A stretch of 64,000 nt of DNA from Sialis fuliginosa (Eukaryota > Arthropoda > Insecta > Megaloptera > Sialidae). The notes under the pieces are model-generated. The model did not search any database. It saw only the letters and a list, made by a program, of their open reading frames with translations, and had not been told where the DNA came from. The stretch covers positions 15,285,001 to 15,349,000 of the forward strand of contig OY540813.1 of assembly GCA_961205875.1 (NCBI GenBank), written 5' to 3'. Positions 26,001 to 36,135 of this stretch are shown piece by piece. The position numbers and the translations under genes were made by a program. The number at the start of each line of letters is the position of its first letter. The stretch's first letter is position 1.

Positions 26001-29000
26001 TCATGGATGGATTTTTTACACCAAAAATATAATTTTATTACACATATAGAAAGTCAATTTTAATGCATTGTTTACTTATTAACAAAGTTATAATAACATA
26101 GGTCCATATAAATTAAATATGAATTTAGAACACCTACACTGGAAAAACATATTTAGTTAAAATTAACAAATACGTTGTTTGAAAATATTTGGTTCAAAAT
26201 ATCAAGTACGGCTGAATGAGGCAAATAGGTATTAGATGAATATTACATTCTTTGTTTATTTAAGCAATTAATAATCCCTCTAATGTATTTATTTTTTTGA
26301 GACCCAATAGTTTCTGTATATGTATATTAATTTTGGACTCAGAATGGCGAATGTGATATTTAAAATTGATTTTGGTTAGTCGCTTGCTTATTACAGGTGA
26401 GGAAAGGTCGCCCGCCTGTAGGCAGAACTATGCAGTAAGTTAACATTAAAAACCGTTATAGTAAAGTCCACCTTAAGGCGGATAAGTGCATTAGAGCAGC
26501 GGTTCTTAAATTTACCTCCTGACAGAAAAACAAAGAAGGTCGTTAGATACTAATTAATCATTGGTATTTTAAGAAATTTTTTTAATATAACTGCAAGTAT
26601 CTTTTTTCTCTACACTTTGTAAATTTTTTTTACAAATTATAGTGATCTTTTTTGCTCTACACTTACACTTTTTTATATTTTTCTTTCTACTTTCAATTTT
26701 TTAACTACTCAAATTAGTTTTTACAACTACAGTTTTCATTTTTGGAACTGCAGAAACAAGCTACAACTGCAACCCCTGATAGAAATGTAAAAGTACTTTA
26801 ATGTATGCCAAATATGTTTCACGGACCCTTGGAAAAAGTTCAGCGGACTCCTGGAGGTCCTCGGTCCCTAGTTTAAGAACTGCTGCATTAGAGGGTAATA
26901 CTTGTTGTAATTTTAAACAAATATTGGTTTTAAATTACTTCCTATAAAAAGGACTCACTATAGAAATTTACCAATAAAACAATAATATGCATTCTGATAC
27001 CCCTTCAGAATTATTAAATCTTTTAATAATTTTGTTCCTTTAATTTTTAAGTGAAAAAAGACAGCAGCTCAAATGAGTTATACTTAAATAAACCGTAATA
27101 AACTTAATAAGTAGTTATTTGACTGACACTGTATCTATTAATAGTAAAGCCTACTATTAATATGTATTTAGATTATCCATGATTCTATGTAAACTGCATC
27201 AAACCATTTGATATTTTAAACCAAATGTGAATCATTGACCAACAAATTTGATTAAAAAACATAATATTTGGTCCAGTTGGAAATTTATTGGATTGAATTA
27301 ATATTAAAATCTAATATTTGTTCCTATTTACTAAAGAGATTTCATAGTTAAATATTCTCGTTGAATTTAATTATGATAGGTTTACTCGACTAGTTATTTT
27401 TTCCAGTGTACAATCATGTATTATATGCAATATATTTACAACATCAATTACGCCACGAACTAACATTTATAAAAATATTATTTATTCATATTTTAACGAA
27501 TATGTGATTAATTATAAAGTTTATATTATAAAAGATGGACAATCTAAGCATTGCAATCATATTACCGCATCGAACTCTAATGATATGGACTGTAATAATT
27601 ATTTTCAGCAATGGGTATAGCATGGAATTTATCAGCTTTTAATTTAGCATTGAACACATACTTTAAAGAAAGGCGAAGTAAAGCTATGGGATACTGCATG
27701 ACACTGACTGGTCTGGGTCCAGTATTTATGCCTTTACTTATAAGTTTCTTTCTAAGTTACTATGGAGTCACCGGTACAGTTCTAATACTTGGGGGATTAT
27801 CACTCCATGCTGTATTAGCATCCATATTATTACAACCAGTTCATTGGCATATCAAGACGAAGACTGATGAAATTGTCGATGTTCAAGGTATTCGATTAAT
27901 TATAAAAATATTATTTTTTAATTTATAAAAAAATAGCTAGTACGTACTTTAAAATATGTTGTAAAACTCATGTTAATATAGAAGTATATATTAAATAACA
28001 CATAGTTTTGGAATTTTTTCTTACCAGTTTTTTTATTTATTTAACCTTGAATTTTGAGTTTAGGTTGAATTTTTCCAAGTTGGCTGAACCCAAAATTCAA
28101 GCTCAAATTAAAAAAAACTGGTATGAAAAAAAATCCAAAAATTTTGATTTCGACTAGGTTTGCTCGACCAATAATACTATAATGTTATATAAGTCGCTTT
28201 TTGGTACCCCTTCCCTTTTTGGGAAAATTCAACCTAAGCCCAAAATTCAAGCTGAAATTAAAAAAAACTGGTAAGCAGAAAATTCCAAAAATTTGGATTT
28301 CGACTATGCTCGACCAATACTACAATGCTATATATAGGTCGCATTTTTGGCTCCGCACTTTTTTTGTGTAACTGTGTAATTAATAATTGATAAGTACTGA
28401 TTAATTATTATATACAGATTTTGATTTAAGTTAAGGAAATAGAAAAAGAAAGCACACCCACTGTGCAGCAAAATGAAGAACCAGAATTAGAGAATTATAC
28501 AAGGAGGAGAACATACACAAACGCGTCAGTAGATTATGATATAGACTCTTGTACAATATTTAATTACGATAATCCAGTTCCAAATAGAAGAGACTCAATC
28601 TGTTCAGGGCAATTAATAAAAGGTAAATATTGCGGCCAGACAAAATACATATCAGTGTTTTTCAAACTGTGGATTGTGACCCAATACAAATCAACCGGTA
28701 TCAATCAATAATATAATGTCGAAATGTATTTCTTACTTACCGGTTAAAATAAAAAAGATTGAAAAACAAATGTACGGCGAGTATATTAAATATCTATTAA
28801 TATATGTGTATATGATTTTTATATTTTAGTTCCAAATCGTAGACATTCTCTTATATATCACAGAAATAATGAATTGGACAGTAATATTTATAAATGGAAC
28901 TCGTTAAATGGAATCGATATTGGAAACATATCTCTAAAATTAGAAAATAAAACAAAAGAACATTCTACTACAAATCAAGAAAAGGATGTTTTAATGTTAA

Positions 29001-32000
29001 AAGATAAGGTGGACAATGATACTGGAAAGCAATTACTCTTAAATGAAAACGAAAATAAAGATGTAGAAATTAAAGAAATATCAAAGAAAAAGAAATCATT
29101 GATCTATAGAAATTTACTTAGAGTTTTTTATTACCTCGACTTGGATTTATTGAGAGATCCAGGATACGTTATTTTAATGTTGGGAATGTCGATAGCAATA
29201 TATTCAGAATTTAATTTCTCTGTTTTAACCCCATTTATTTTGGGCGACATGGATTTCACGACAAAAGAATCTGCTACAATAATGTCTATTGTTGCTAGTG
29301 TTGATATTGTATTTAGACTGTTGTCACCGTATATAGGCGATTTTCTTAAATATGAAGCTAAACATATGTATATGATAAGTATGATAATACTTATTATCGG
29401 AAGATCAGGTAAATAAATATCTAAATAATGTTTATATGTACAGGGTGTGGCAGAATCGATTACACAGTTTTAAAGAGTCAATGCTCGGGTGGTGGTAGGG
29501 GGAGGAAGGTGCAAGTGGCAATAGGTCACCCCATTTTAGTAGCCAACATGGTTTGGACCGGAAGACATCGGGGTTTTGCTGTGTGCGAATATTTTGAAAA
29601 CAACCAACGATGCGAAGAGCTTTTCGACGACGGTTCAACTTTCCACGCAACAATACCGTTTCTAATGCGAAAACAATTATGTCCTGAGTTAGGCAGTTGG
29701 AGGAAATTGATAGCACACTAAGAAGAGATACAATGACTGCATGATGCAGGTCGATACTGAAAAAACTTGCCTCGGGAAGGATCTGTGGAAACATTTGCTC
29801 ACACAGATTTTGGCGGTTGACATAGTTTGCTGGGCTCAATTCTTGAGCCAACATTATTTTGAAGAGATGAAAATTTAAATCAAAATGCAGAAACCTATCC
29901 AAACTGCGGTCTGACATCTCTCCGATCAAAATTATGGTGGCTATTAAAATGGGTTGACAGACGGAACAAAGAAAAATCACGTGCGCCTTCCTCCCTCACC
30001 ACCACCTGAGCATGGACTCCTCAAAACTGCGTAATCGGTTTAGCTGCATACTGTATACTGTATATATTAATATATAATTTTCAAAATTCAATTGTTTCAA
30101 CATATTCATTTCTATCTTTAATTAATTTTTTTCTGTTAAGTTGAGTCCACGATAGTAAAAATTTACGTTGAGTGTTGCATTTGGTGCAAAATACGTGCTC
30201 TTAAAATGGCAGTTAAACATACGATGTAAATATTTACTAATGTGAATCCAGCTTTATATATAACTGAAATAAAATATACATGCAGGTCTGAACACTGCTT
30301 CAATAATACTAAATATTCATGCAATTGAAATAAGGGATATTTAAATATAAAATTGTCAACACAAATAAGAAAAGGGAGGAATAAATATTTATTTATTCTA
30401 AATAATGTAGATTAATTGTATTCAGCGGATAACCCTTGAACGTTATGTTCTTTCTGAATTCTTGTATTTAATAGTAAAGATTTCAATTTCGAAAATTTCT
30501 TGTTACCATCTAGTTTAGATTTGAGTAAAATACACACCTATAGTATATAACTATATACAATATATATTTTTTAATAATAGTTTTTTCCAAGCTTGTATTT
30601 AACGGGTTGTTGACCAGAATTTTATAAATTTAGACAACAATGTTTTTTATACGGCAGAAAATTTCTACCTTTTTTTGTATCATGGCACACTCATCAACTT
30701 ATAACATTTATGAGTATCAAAAAAATTATTTAAGCACATAATATAGGGTGTCCAAGATAAGCGTGAAATGTATGGGAATTTCCTAAACGGTAAGAGATTC
30801 AGATTCGGTTAAATGAGATGAATTATTTGTAAGGAAGGGGTGAGTATTACTATATCAAAAAATATTAATAATCGTGTGTGGTTTAGGCGGTATATAAAAA
30901 TTCTAAATATACTTATCAATTCTATACAAACAGTGCTTATCTACTTTGACAAAAAAGTTATAGCCATTTAAAGAATTTTCGAAATTTCTGTTTTTTGTGT
31001 ACATTGTCTGAACCTTATAGAATTATTAATATTTTTTGATGTAGTAGCAACTCACATCTTCTTTACAAATAATTCATCTTATTTAACCGAATCTGTATCT
31101 CTTACCGTTTAGGAAAAGAGCATTTCACGCATATCTTGGACATCCTGTATACAAATATTATTACAAATGTACTCTTCAATATTTATACAAAATAACTTAA
31201 TTGCACTTAAAAATTAATAGAGTACAAGTAGACACAATAACATTTCTTGAAAATAATTTAAGTATTTGTATTTGGTAAAGTACAACATAAATTGTCCATC
31301 AAATCGCAGTATACTAGTTAGGAATCTCTGATATAGGGTATAACTAACAATTGGTGTGAGTAAATAAAACCAACAGAAGGTAGGTATATTGTATGGTTAG
31401 AATTGGTGAGCCTTTACTGGGTAGAAATTTAGGACCATTGTTGTTTATCTGTTATGTTAACGATTTAATTGATTATCTAAATGAGGGTAAAATTATAATG
31501 TACTAGCAGCTAACAATATGAAATATGCTAAATATTAAATAATTAGTATGGTTGTTAGTTTCTATGATCGTGGTTTATGAATTTAATTGTATATATTGAC
31601 ATTATAGTATTAATATAAATTTTACAAGTAATGATAAACTAGACGGTTGAATATTTTTCTACTCTGGTAGATTTTTTTTATCAAATAGTTATTTAAAAAA
31701 CGATTTTGATTTCTAATTTTTATATGCTACCCAATGTACAAAAAGCTATTTTTAAATAAGATTATATCAGCTATTTTAACCAGACAATTTTTTTTCATTT
31801 TTACTTACATTCATGGAGTGTTGATTAATGATCAGTCACGATTTCAAGAATGTATTATGAAAAATGCTACATCAACATTATCTTAAAATGTTTGTGATTT
31901 CGGTGTTCCGTGTAATTTTCTTTAAAGATGCTTTATATTAACCCATAATTAATTAATTTTATTATTTTAGGTTTGATATTCTTCAAAACATTTTCAGCTG

Positions 32001-33401
32001 TAATGTGGATAGCTGTTGTTTTGGGAGTAGGGAAAGGCATTCGAACTGTTTACATGACACTTGTAATTCCTGCCTATGTCCCATTGGTACGATTGGCCTC
32101 AGCTAGTGGTATTCAGACTGTTACAAATGGACTTATTTTATTAGTACTAGGACCGCTATTAGGTAATAATATGATTTAGCTATTCTTTAAATCAATGTTT
32201 TCCATAGTTTGGTACGCCGAAGCCCCACAGTGACCAAAAAAACAAAGTATTAGGTTAAATTTTTGGGCCAAATTACATTTATTTAGTTGCCATATCCAGT
32301 ATCCAGTCAAATATAGAAAAAAATTGTTTCTTTTTTCCCCTTTATTTTTTTTATTAAAAGAAAAAAATGTAGTGTAAATATATGTATACGTATCTTGTAT
32401 CTATGTGAAGAAAAAAGGGTGAGAGATAGAGAGGAAGATAGAGTGGATAAGAGAGAAAAATGTAGTAGGTTTCAGCTGTGTGTGTTTCTTTTTTAATTTG
32501 TTTTATTTAAATTTAATTCAACAAAAGGAAAAAATGAATATTTATTGTTATTAAAGTATAAATTTTTTAAAGAGGGGTACTCAGTGTTACGAAAATTATA
32601 GAAGGGCTACATAGGTGTCGGAAGTTTGGGAAAAACTGTTTTAAATAATCAGAAAAAAATCAGCAGTAATATTCGATTCAATCCCAAAAATGTTTTTTTA
32701 ATTTGTTTATACTGTTTTTAAAAAGACATTTCATACTTTAGAAGATGTAAAAATCAATCAGAAAGAAATACCAAATTACACATTACGCATTCTAATGAAT
32801 ACTCATAAATTATTATATGCTACTAAAGAGATTTATTACAATACGGTGGGATGTAATTTGATTCAAATGAGAATAATCGTCTACGTGAAAAATCGTAAAA
32901 TTAGGAGTATAATTAAAACATTTTTAAAGCTTTTAGGATAGTAAAATTTCACCTGCAATAATGATGTTCAATTAAATATTGTACGAAATTGTGTTTGACA
33001 GAAATAAATCGTTATTTTGGAAAATACTTTTAGTCCGTATATATGAGATATTTATTATTAAAGTTTTATATTTAAATTCCATTAAATAGCGAAATTATCA
33101 ACAAAATCGTAGATAGTGCTGATTTTAATATTTTAATTTGTAAATGGATCTAGCAGGTTTTTTTTATATTAGGCTTCTATACTTTGAAAAAATGAATAAA
33201 TTATGTGTTAAATTATTTTATTTATTGGATTTAATGATTTGTGATGTTCTAGGTGTTATACGTGATAGAACAGGCGACTACAATATTCCTATCATGTTCA
33301 TTAATTCATTGACTGCACTCACAGTTGTGATGTGGACTATTCAAGATATAGTGATAAGAATACGAAATAAAAGGAATAGTGAAACTAAAGAAATTGTATA
33401 A
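20069..33401 (+). CDS. Monocarboxylate transporter-like gene 2 (SLC16/MFS), complete, seven exons
   Basis: Coding exons: 20069-20143, 23095-23365, 27609-27887, 28431-28622, 28830-29408, 31971-32162, 33253-33401 (TAA). They total 1737 nt, or 578 residues. The first intron is phase 0 and all others phase 1. Residues 9-15 are PDGGWGW, the hallmark of the MCT family at the start of TM1. YFKERR sits at about 133-138 after TM4. TM8 keeps D421-x-x-x-R425, equivalent to the essential Asp/Arg pair of mammalian MCT1. The lysine after F-P in MCT1 TM1 is not conserved (isoleucine follows the proline). The TM6-TM7 cytoplasmic loop is about 190 residues, Asn/Lys/Glu-rich, and partly encoded by an extra exon (28431-28622) that gene 3 lacks. 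The acceptor of that exon (ends TTAAG) is weaker than the others. Predicted role: plasma-membrane monocarboxylate-type carrier. The exact substrate cannot be told. Confidence 0.87.
20144..23094 (+). other. Intron 1 of MCT-like gene 2
   Basis: Phase-0 intron, donor GTAAGT. It contains a GGCTACGGAACCCTATCATG repeat fragment at about 20650-20745 and a ~90-bp inverted repeat at 22370-22458 (AACAGTTTGTGAAGTCGGT mirrored). TGACGTCA palindromes lie at 22563 and 22636, and a G run at about 22883. The rest is AT-rich with no gene seen. Confidence 0.55.
24067..24491. mobile_element. MITE with ~85-bp inverted arms that each form their own hairpin
   Basis: GGGCAAAGCCTGCAGGGTGT at the left is mirrored by GCTTTGCCC at the right and onward. 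The left arm contains TGTGCAATGCTGACA followed by its near-inverse TGTCAACATTGCACA. The right arm contains the corresponding pair at about 24433-24475. In intron 2 of gene 2. No target duplication is clear and no coding capacity is seen. Confidence 0.68.
25623..25943 (+). repeat. Retroelement-like 3' remnant (copy 1)
   Basis: GCCAGCGGCTTCGCTCGAGT followed by GGACTACTGAATTATTGTTT. The same text recurs at 60680-60760. It ends near GACAGACAGAGAGAAGTTGC and an AT-rich tail. Such fragments are widespread in insect genomes, probably non-LTR 3' ends; the family is not certain. Confidence 0.45.
26497..26885. mobile_element. hAT-type MITE, 389 bp, 8-bp target duplication CATTAGAG
   Basis: Ends CAGCGGTTCTTAAATTTACC and GTTTAAGAACTGCTG. 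CATTAGAG flanks both sides (26489-26496, 26886-26893). The CAGNGGTTCT terminus is classical for the hAT superfamily. It lies in intron 2 of gene 2. Confidence 0.85.
28005..28360. repeat. Local direct and inverted repeat in intron 3 of gene 2
   Basis: A unit of about 140 bases (CCCAAAATTCAAGCT, then AAAAAAAACTGGTA, then GATTTCGACTA and CTCGACCAATA) occurs twice in tandem, at about 28087-28200 and 28229-28350. An inverted partial copy precedes it at 28005-28075. Origin unknown. Confidence 0.6.
29441..30053. mobile_element. 613-bp Tc1/mariner-like non-autonomous element
   Basis: TACAGGGTGTGGCAGAATCG and the following GATTACACAGTTTT are mirrored at the right by AAAACTGCGTAATCGGTTTA, over about 60 bases. 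TA borders both ends. It starts 32 bases after exon 5 of gene 2. The interior holds a broken helix-turn-helix reading frame (see separate entry). The 182-residue - strand frame is its shadow. Confidence 0.72.
29548..29748 (+). pseudogene. Broken DUF4817-type HTH reading frame inside the element
   Basis: MVWTGRHRGFAVCEYFENNQ resembles the start of the arthropod helix-turn-helix domain (DUF4817) found in mariner-like transposon proteins. After about residue 20 the homology shifts frame to RRRFNFPRNNTVSNAKTIMS, then meets a stop codon before VRQLEE. At least one frameshift and one stop make it non-functional. The DDE catalytic part is absent. The family is recognised from memory of the motif only. 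Confidence 0.55.
30745..31147. mobile_element. Tc1/mariner-like MITE with ~150-bp inverted repeats (A)
   Basis: AGGGTGTCCAAGATAAGCGT at the left is mirrored by ATATCTTGGACATCCTG at the right. The arms stay complementary through CTAAACGGTAAGAGAT and TTCGGTTAAATGAGATGAAT. TA-rich borders. In intron 5 of gene 2. Confidence 0.75.
31405..31506 (+). pseudogene. Non-LTR retrotransposon reverse-transcriptase fragment
   Basis: A 33-codon frame reads GEPLLGRNLGPLLFICYVND, matching the LINE reverse-transcriptase motif G-x-P-x-G-x-x-LGPLLF-x-x-Y-x-NDL, then ends in TAG. No other part of the element is recognisable nearby. It is an old fragment in intron 5 of gene 2. Confidence 0.6.
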
Positions 33402-33922
33402 CCAACTAGTAAATTTAGTATTTTGTAACTTAAACTATTTTAAAATTGTAAATATTTATTCTTAATATATTTTTTTCAAAAAAGTAAATATGTTAATTAT
33501 TTCCCAACATTCAGCATTAACTACAGTAGAACATCTTGTCCGCCAATTGGGGCAAACAAAATACAGTCTCCTGGTATTTTTCCCCTCACGCGCATAGAGT
33601 GTATACGAATTTGAAAGCAGTTTTTATTATTGTCGTTTTATTATTACTGTCTCTTCTGTATGAAGAATCGAACACGCATGCGTGGATTCGGCAAACATTA
33701 TTATGGTTGGTCGACAAAAATCAGAAGAATGTGGTAAACAATCGGACAATAATAAAATTAGGGATTCGACGATAACAATAAACGAACAGTAGTGAAGCGG
33801 ACGATGATATTGATGATATTCTACTGTATTTGCATTTACACGAGCTATAGGCAACCCTCGACCCGCGTAAGTATGTAGGTATTGTATCCAATATGCACGA
33901 TGCAACACACACTAGTCTCGGT

Positions 33923-33966
33923 GTCTCTCTCAATTTATTAGCAAGTGCTAATAAATTGAGAGAGAC
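33923..33966. repeat. Perfect 21-bp palindrome with 2-base centre
   Basis: GTCTCTCTCAATTTATTAGC+A, then AG, then the exact inverse TGCTAATAAATTGAGAGAGAC. A CTAG on the right side is echoed by CTAGTCTC 8 bases to the left. The 2-base loop argues against a microRNA precursor; a cruciform or insertion scar is more likely. Confidence 0.7.
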
Positions 33967-34684
33967 TAGAAATAATCCAGAAAGATCAATTTAATATTTT
34001 GAAATCGGAGAACAATTTTTTTGTCTTCGTATCTTCGATATTGCGAGGAAGCAAAATTGAAAATAATAATAACTACTACAATCAATCAACCATTTATTCG
34101 GGCTGTCAGAACTCTTACTGTGAGTATCTTCAGCAGGGACAACTTCTCGAGTCTCGTAAATACTTAATATTATTACATAATCTAAATAAATGATTTAGTT
34201 ATTGATAATATTCAGTGACTATATTCACTGAATACAAAAATTCAAATATGCTGTCGCATATTAAAACAGTGAAAATTATACTATACTATTTGTAATTCAT
34301 TAATACCAATTGATGCTCAAAAACATATTTTACATTTATTTACACACAATTGGAAATACACTTGCTTAGTGATAGGTCAATACATATATATACCGATTCC
34401 TCAATGACCTTACTATTTACTTACAGTACATTTGGTATCATCTGTTTTCTAATAGACGAACTATAATGGTGGTTATTAGCTTTATTAACATTAAGTAAAA
34501 TTAACATATTTGTACAAATTGAAAATCTATACAGTACGAGGCACTAGTGCGTGAGGCTCGACTTGCACTTGACAATTTTGTAGTATATTTCATAACATTT
34601 TTCAATTAAATTAATATTTTGTGCTGTAGAATCAATGTTCGTTATTTTTGCTTCCTCGCCATATATATTTTATTAAAATATATA

Positions 34685-35186
34685 CAGAATGTTCCGTAAA
34701 TATACCAACAAACTTTCAAGAGTTGTAAAGGATTTTAAAACAATCGCTTTTTTTTATAAACCTATGTCCGCAAATGTGCCATTTTAGCAGTAGAAGAAAA
34801 TATAGGATCCCTCACAAAAACAATGATTTTTGTCATTTGCTTGAAATTTTTTGTAACTTGAGGAAATGATATTTCGCAAAAATTTTCTTAAAATTGATCC
34901 TTTCGGAGATACACATGAATATAGAAAGTTTCGATTCCGCTGCATTAGAAATTATGGATTTTCGTAGGTTGCATCCATTACAACTTTTCATTGGTACATT
35001 TTGAAATATTATTTTCAAGAAAATTTCAACCAAAAGGCAAAATTCATTACATTTGTGCGGGATCCTTTCTTTTGCTCTGTTGTTAAAACGGCTCATGTGC
35101 AGACATAGGTTTATAAACAAAAAGCGATTGTTTTAATGTCCTCTACAACCCATGAAAGTTTGTCGGTATATTTACGGGACATCCTG
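34685..35186. mobile_element. Tc1/mariner-like MITE with ~120-bp inverted repeats (B)
   Basis: CAGAATGTTCCGTAAATATA at the left is mirrored by TATATTTACGGGACATCCTG at the right. TA on both sides. Lies between genes 2 and 3. The 95-residue - strand frame inside has no recognisable domain. Confidence 0.75.
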
Positions 35187-35311
35187 TATAGTAGTATAGA
35201 TAGATAAATATGATATTGTGTGAATAAAATACATAAACTTTCTCGCACAGAAAATGACACTGCATATTGTAATTGTACTCATACATATTATAAAATACAT
35301 ATCTTCATGAT

Positions 35312-35863
35312 ACGTGGCGCCGGAAGCAATTTTTTCTTGGGGGACAGAACGAACCTCAAAAATTAACAGACCTAATTTTACTTGACGTTCTAAAAATTCA
35401 AAATTGACTTCAATTTTCTTTACTTGATTAATATCGTATTATTTGTTAAAAAAAAAAAATAGAAATACAGTGGAACCTCGTTAGTACGTTTTTAAAGGGA
35501 CTGAGGGAAAATACGTACTAACGAGAAAAACGTAGTAACGAAATATTTTAACATGGGGTCTTAAGAATGCCGGGTCCTAAAAAAAAACGTACTAACGAGG
35601 TTTCACTGTACTCACTTTTTATTTTTCTTTGTCTCTGACTAGACTCATGGTTACATTTTATAATTTGTTTGTGTGCTTTAACATCAGTTTACAAAAATTA
35701 GTAATTAATTAGATTTTATAATTTCACGTCGCTTCAAACCCGCCTTAAAAAACAGGATCCAAATTTGGGGAGGAGGATAAAAATTAGTAATTGTCCCCTA
35801 CTAAAATTTTGGGGGACAGCTACCCCCCCTCTTCCCCCCGGCTCTGACGCCACGTTACATATT
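35312..35863. mobile_element. hAT-like remnant split by a pogo-like MITE
   Basis: ACGTGGCGCCGGAAGC...GGGGGACAG at the left and CTGTC-like GGGGGACAGCTACCCCCCC ... GACGCCACGT at the right form imperfect inverted ends. GTGGCGYCRGA resembles the GTGGCG-type termini of insect hAT MITEs. No clear target duplication. The element at 35468-35608 sits inside it. Confidence 0.5.
35468..35608. mobile_element. pogo-like MITE, 141 bp, TA target site
   Basis: CAGTGGAACCTCGTTAGTAC at the left and GTACTAACGAGGTTTCACTG at the right, with TA on both sides. The CAGTGRAACCTCG terminus is typical of pogo/Tigger-type elements. A third inner copy of ACGTACTAACGAG lies near 35510. Confidence 0.8.
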
Positions 35864-36135
35864 GTTTTGAAGATACTATTATCAGAAAGCTTATCATGTT
35901 TTGTTTTTATATTTAGTAATTTGTTGTCTATAGATACTTAAAACATTGACTTTTCTTATAAACTAGACCACATTACTTTTATATTACATGTAGGTAGTAC
36001 TGTAATATATATATATGTATATAATTAATTAGTACGAAAAAAATCGAATAATTGTTACAATTATTACATGTTCGTGTGTATTATTTGAATATTATAAAAA
36101 TATTTTTAGTAAGTTTTACACATTAATTATTTGTC

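Larger units (their letters stand above)
33402..36135. other. Intergenic region between MCT-like genes 2 and 3
   Basis: 33520-33900 is less AT-rich and could contain the promoter or untranslated first exon of gene 3. A donor-like GTAAGTATG is at about 33867, and TATTTTTAG at 36101-36109 could be the matching acceptor before the ATG. The rest holds a perfect 21-bp hairpin (33923), MITE B, and a nested pair of elements at 35312-35863. Confidence 0.4.

Noticed and set aside
29432..29980. 182-residue - strand frame
   Set aside because: It runs antisense through the mariner-like element and overlaps the recognisable + strand HTH remnant. No domain is seen on the - strand.
34208..34234. Small hairpin TATTCAGTGA / TCACTGAATA
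   Set aside because: A 10-bp stem with a 6-base loop in AT-rich DNA is expected by chance and is too short for a microRNA precursor.
34833..35120. 95-residue - strand frame
   Set aside because: It lies inside MITE B, spans its arms and shows no domain.
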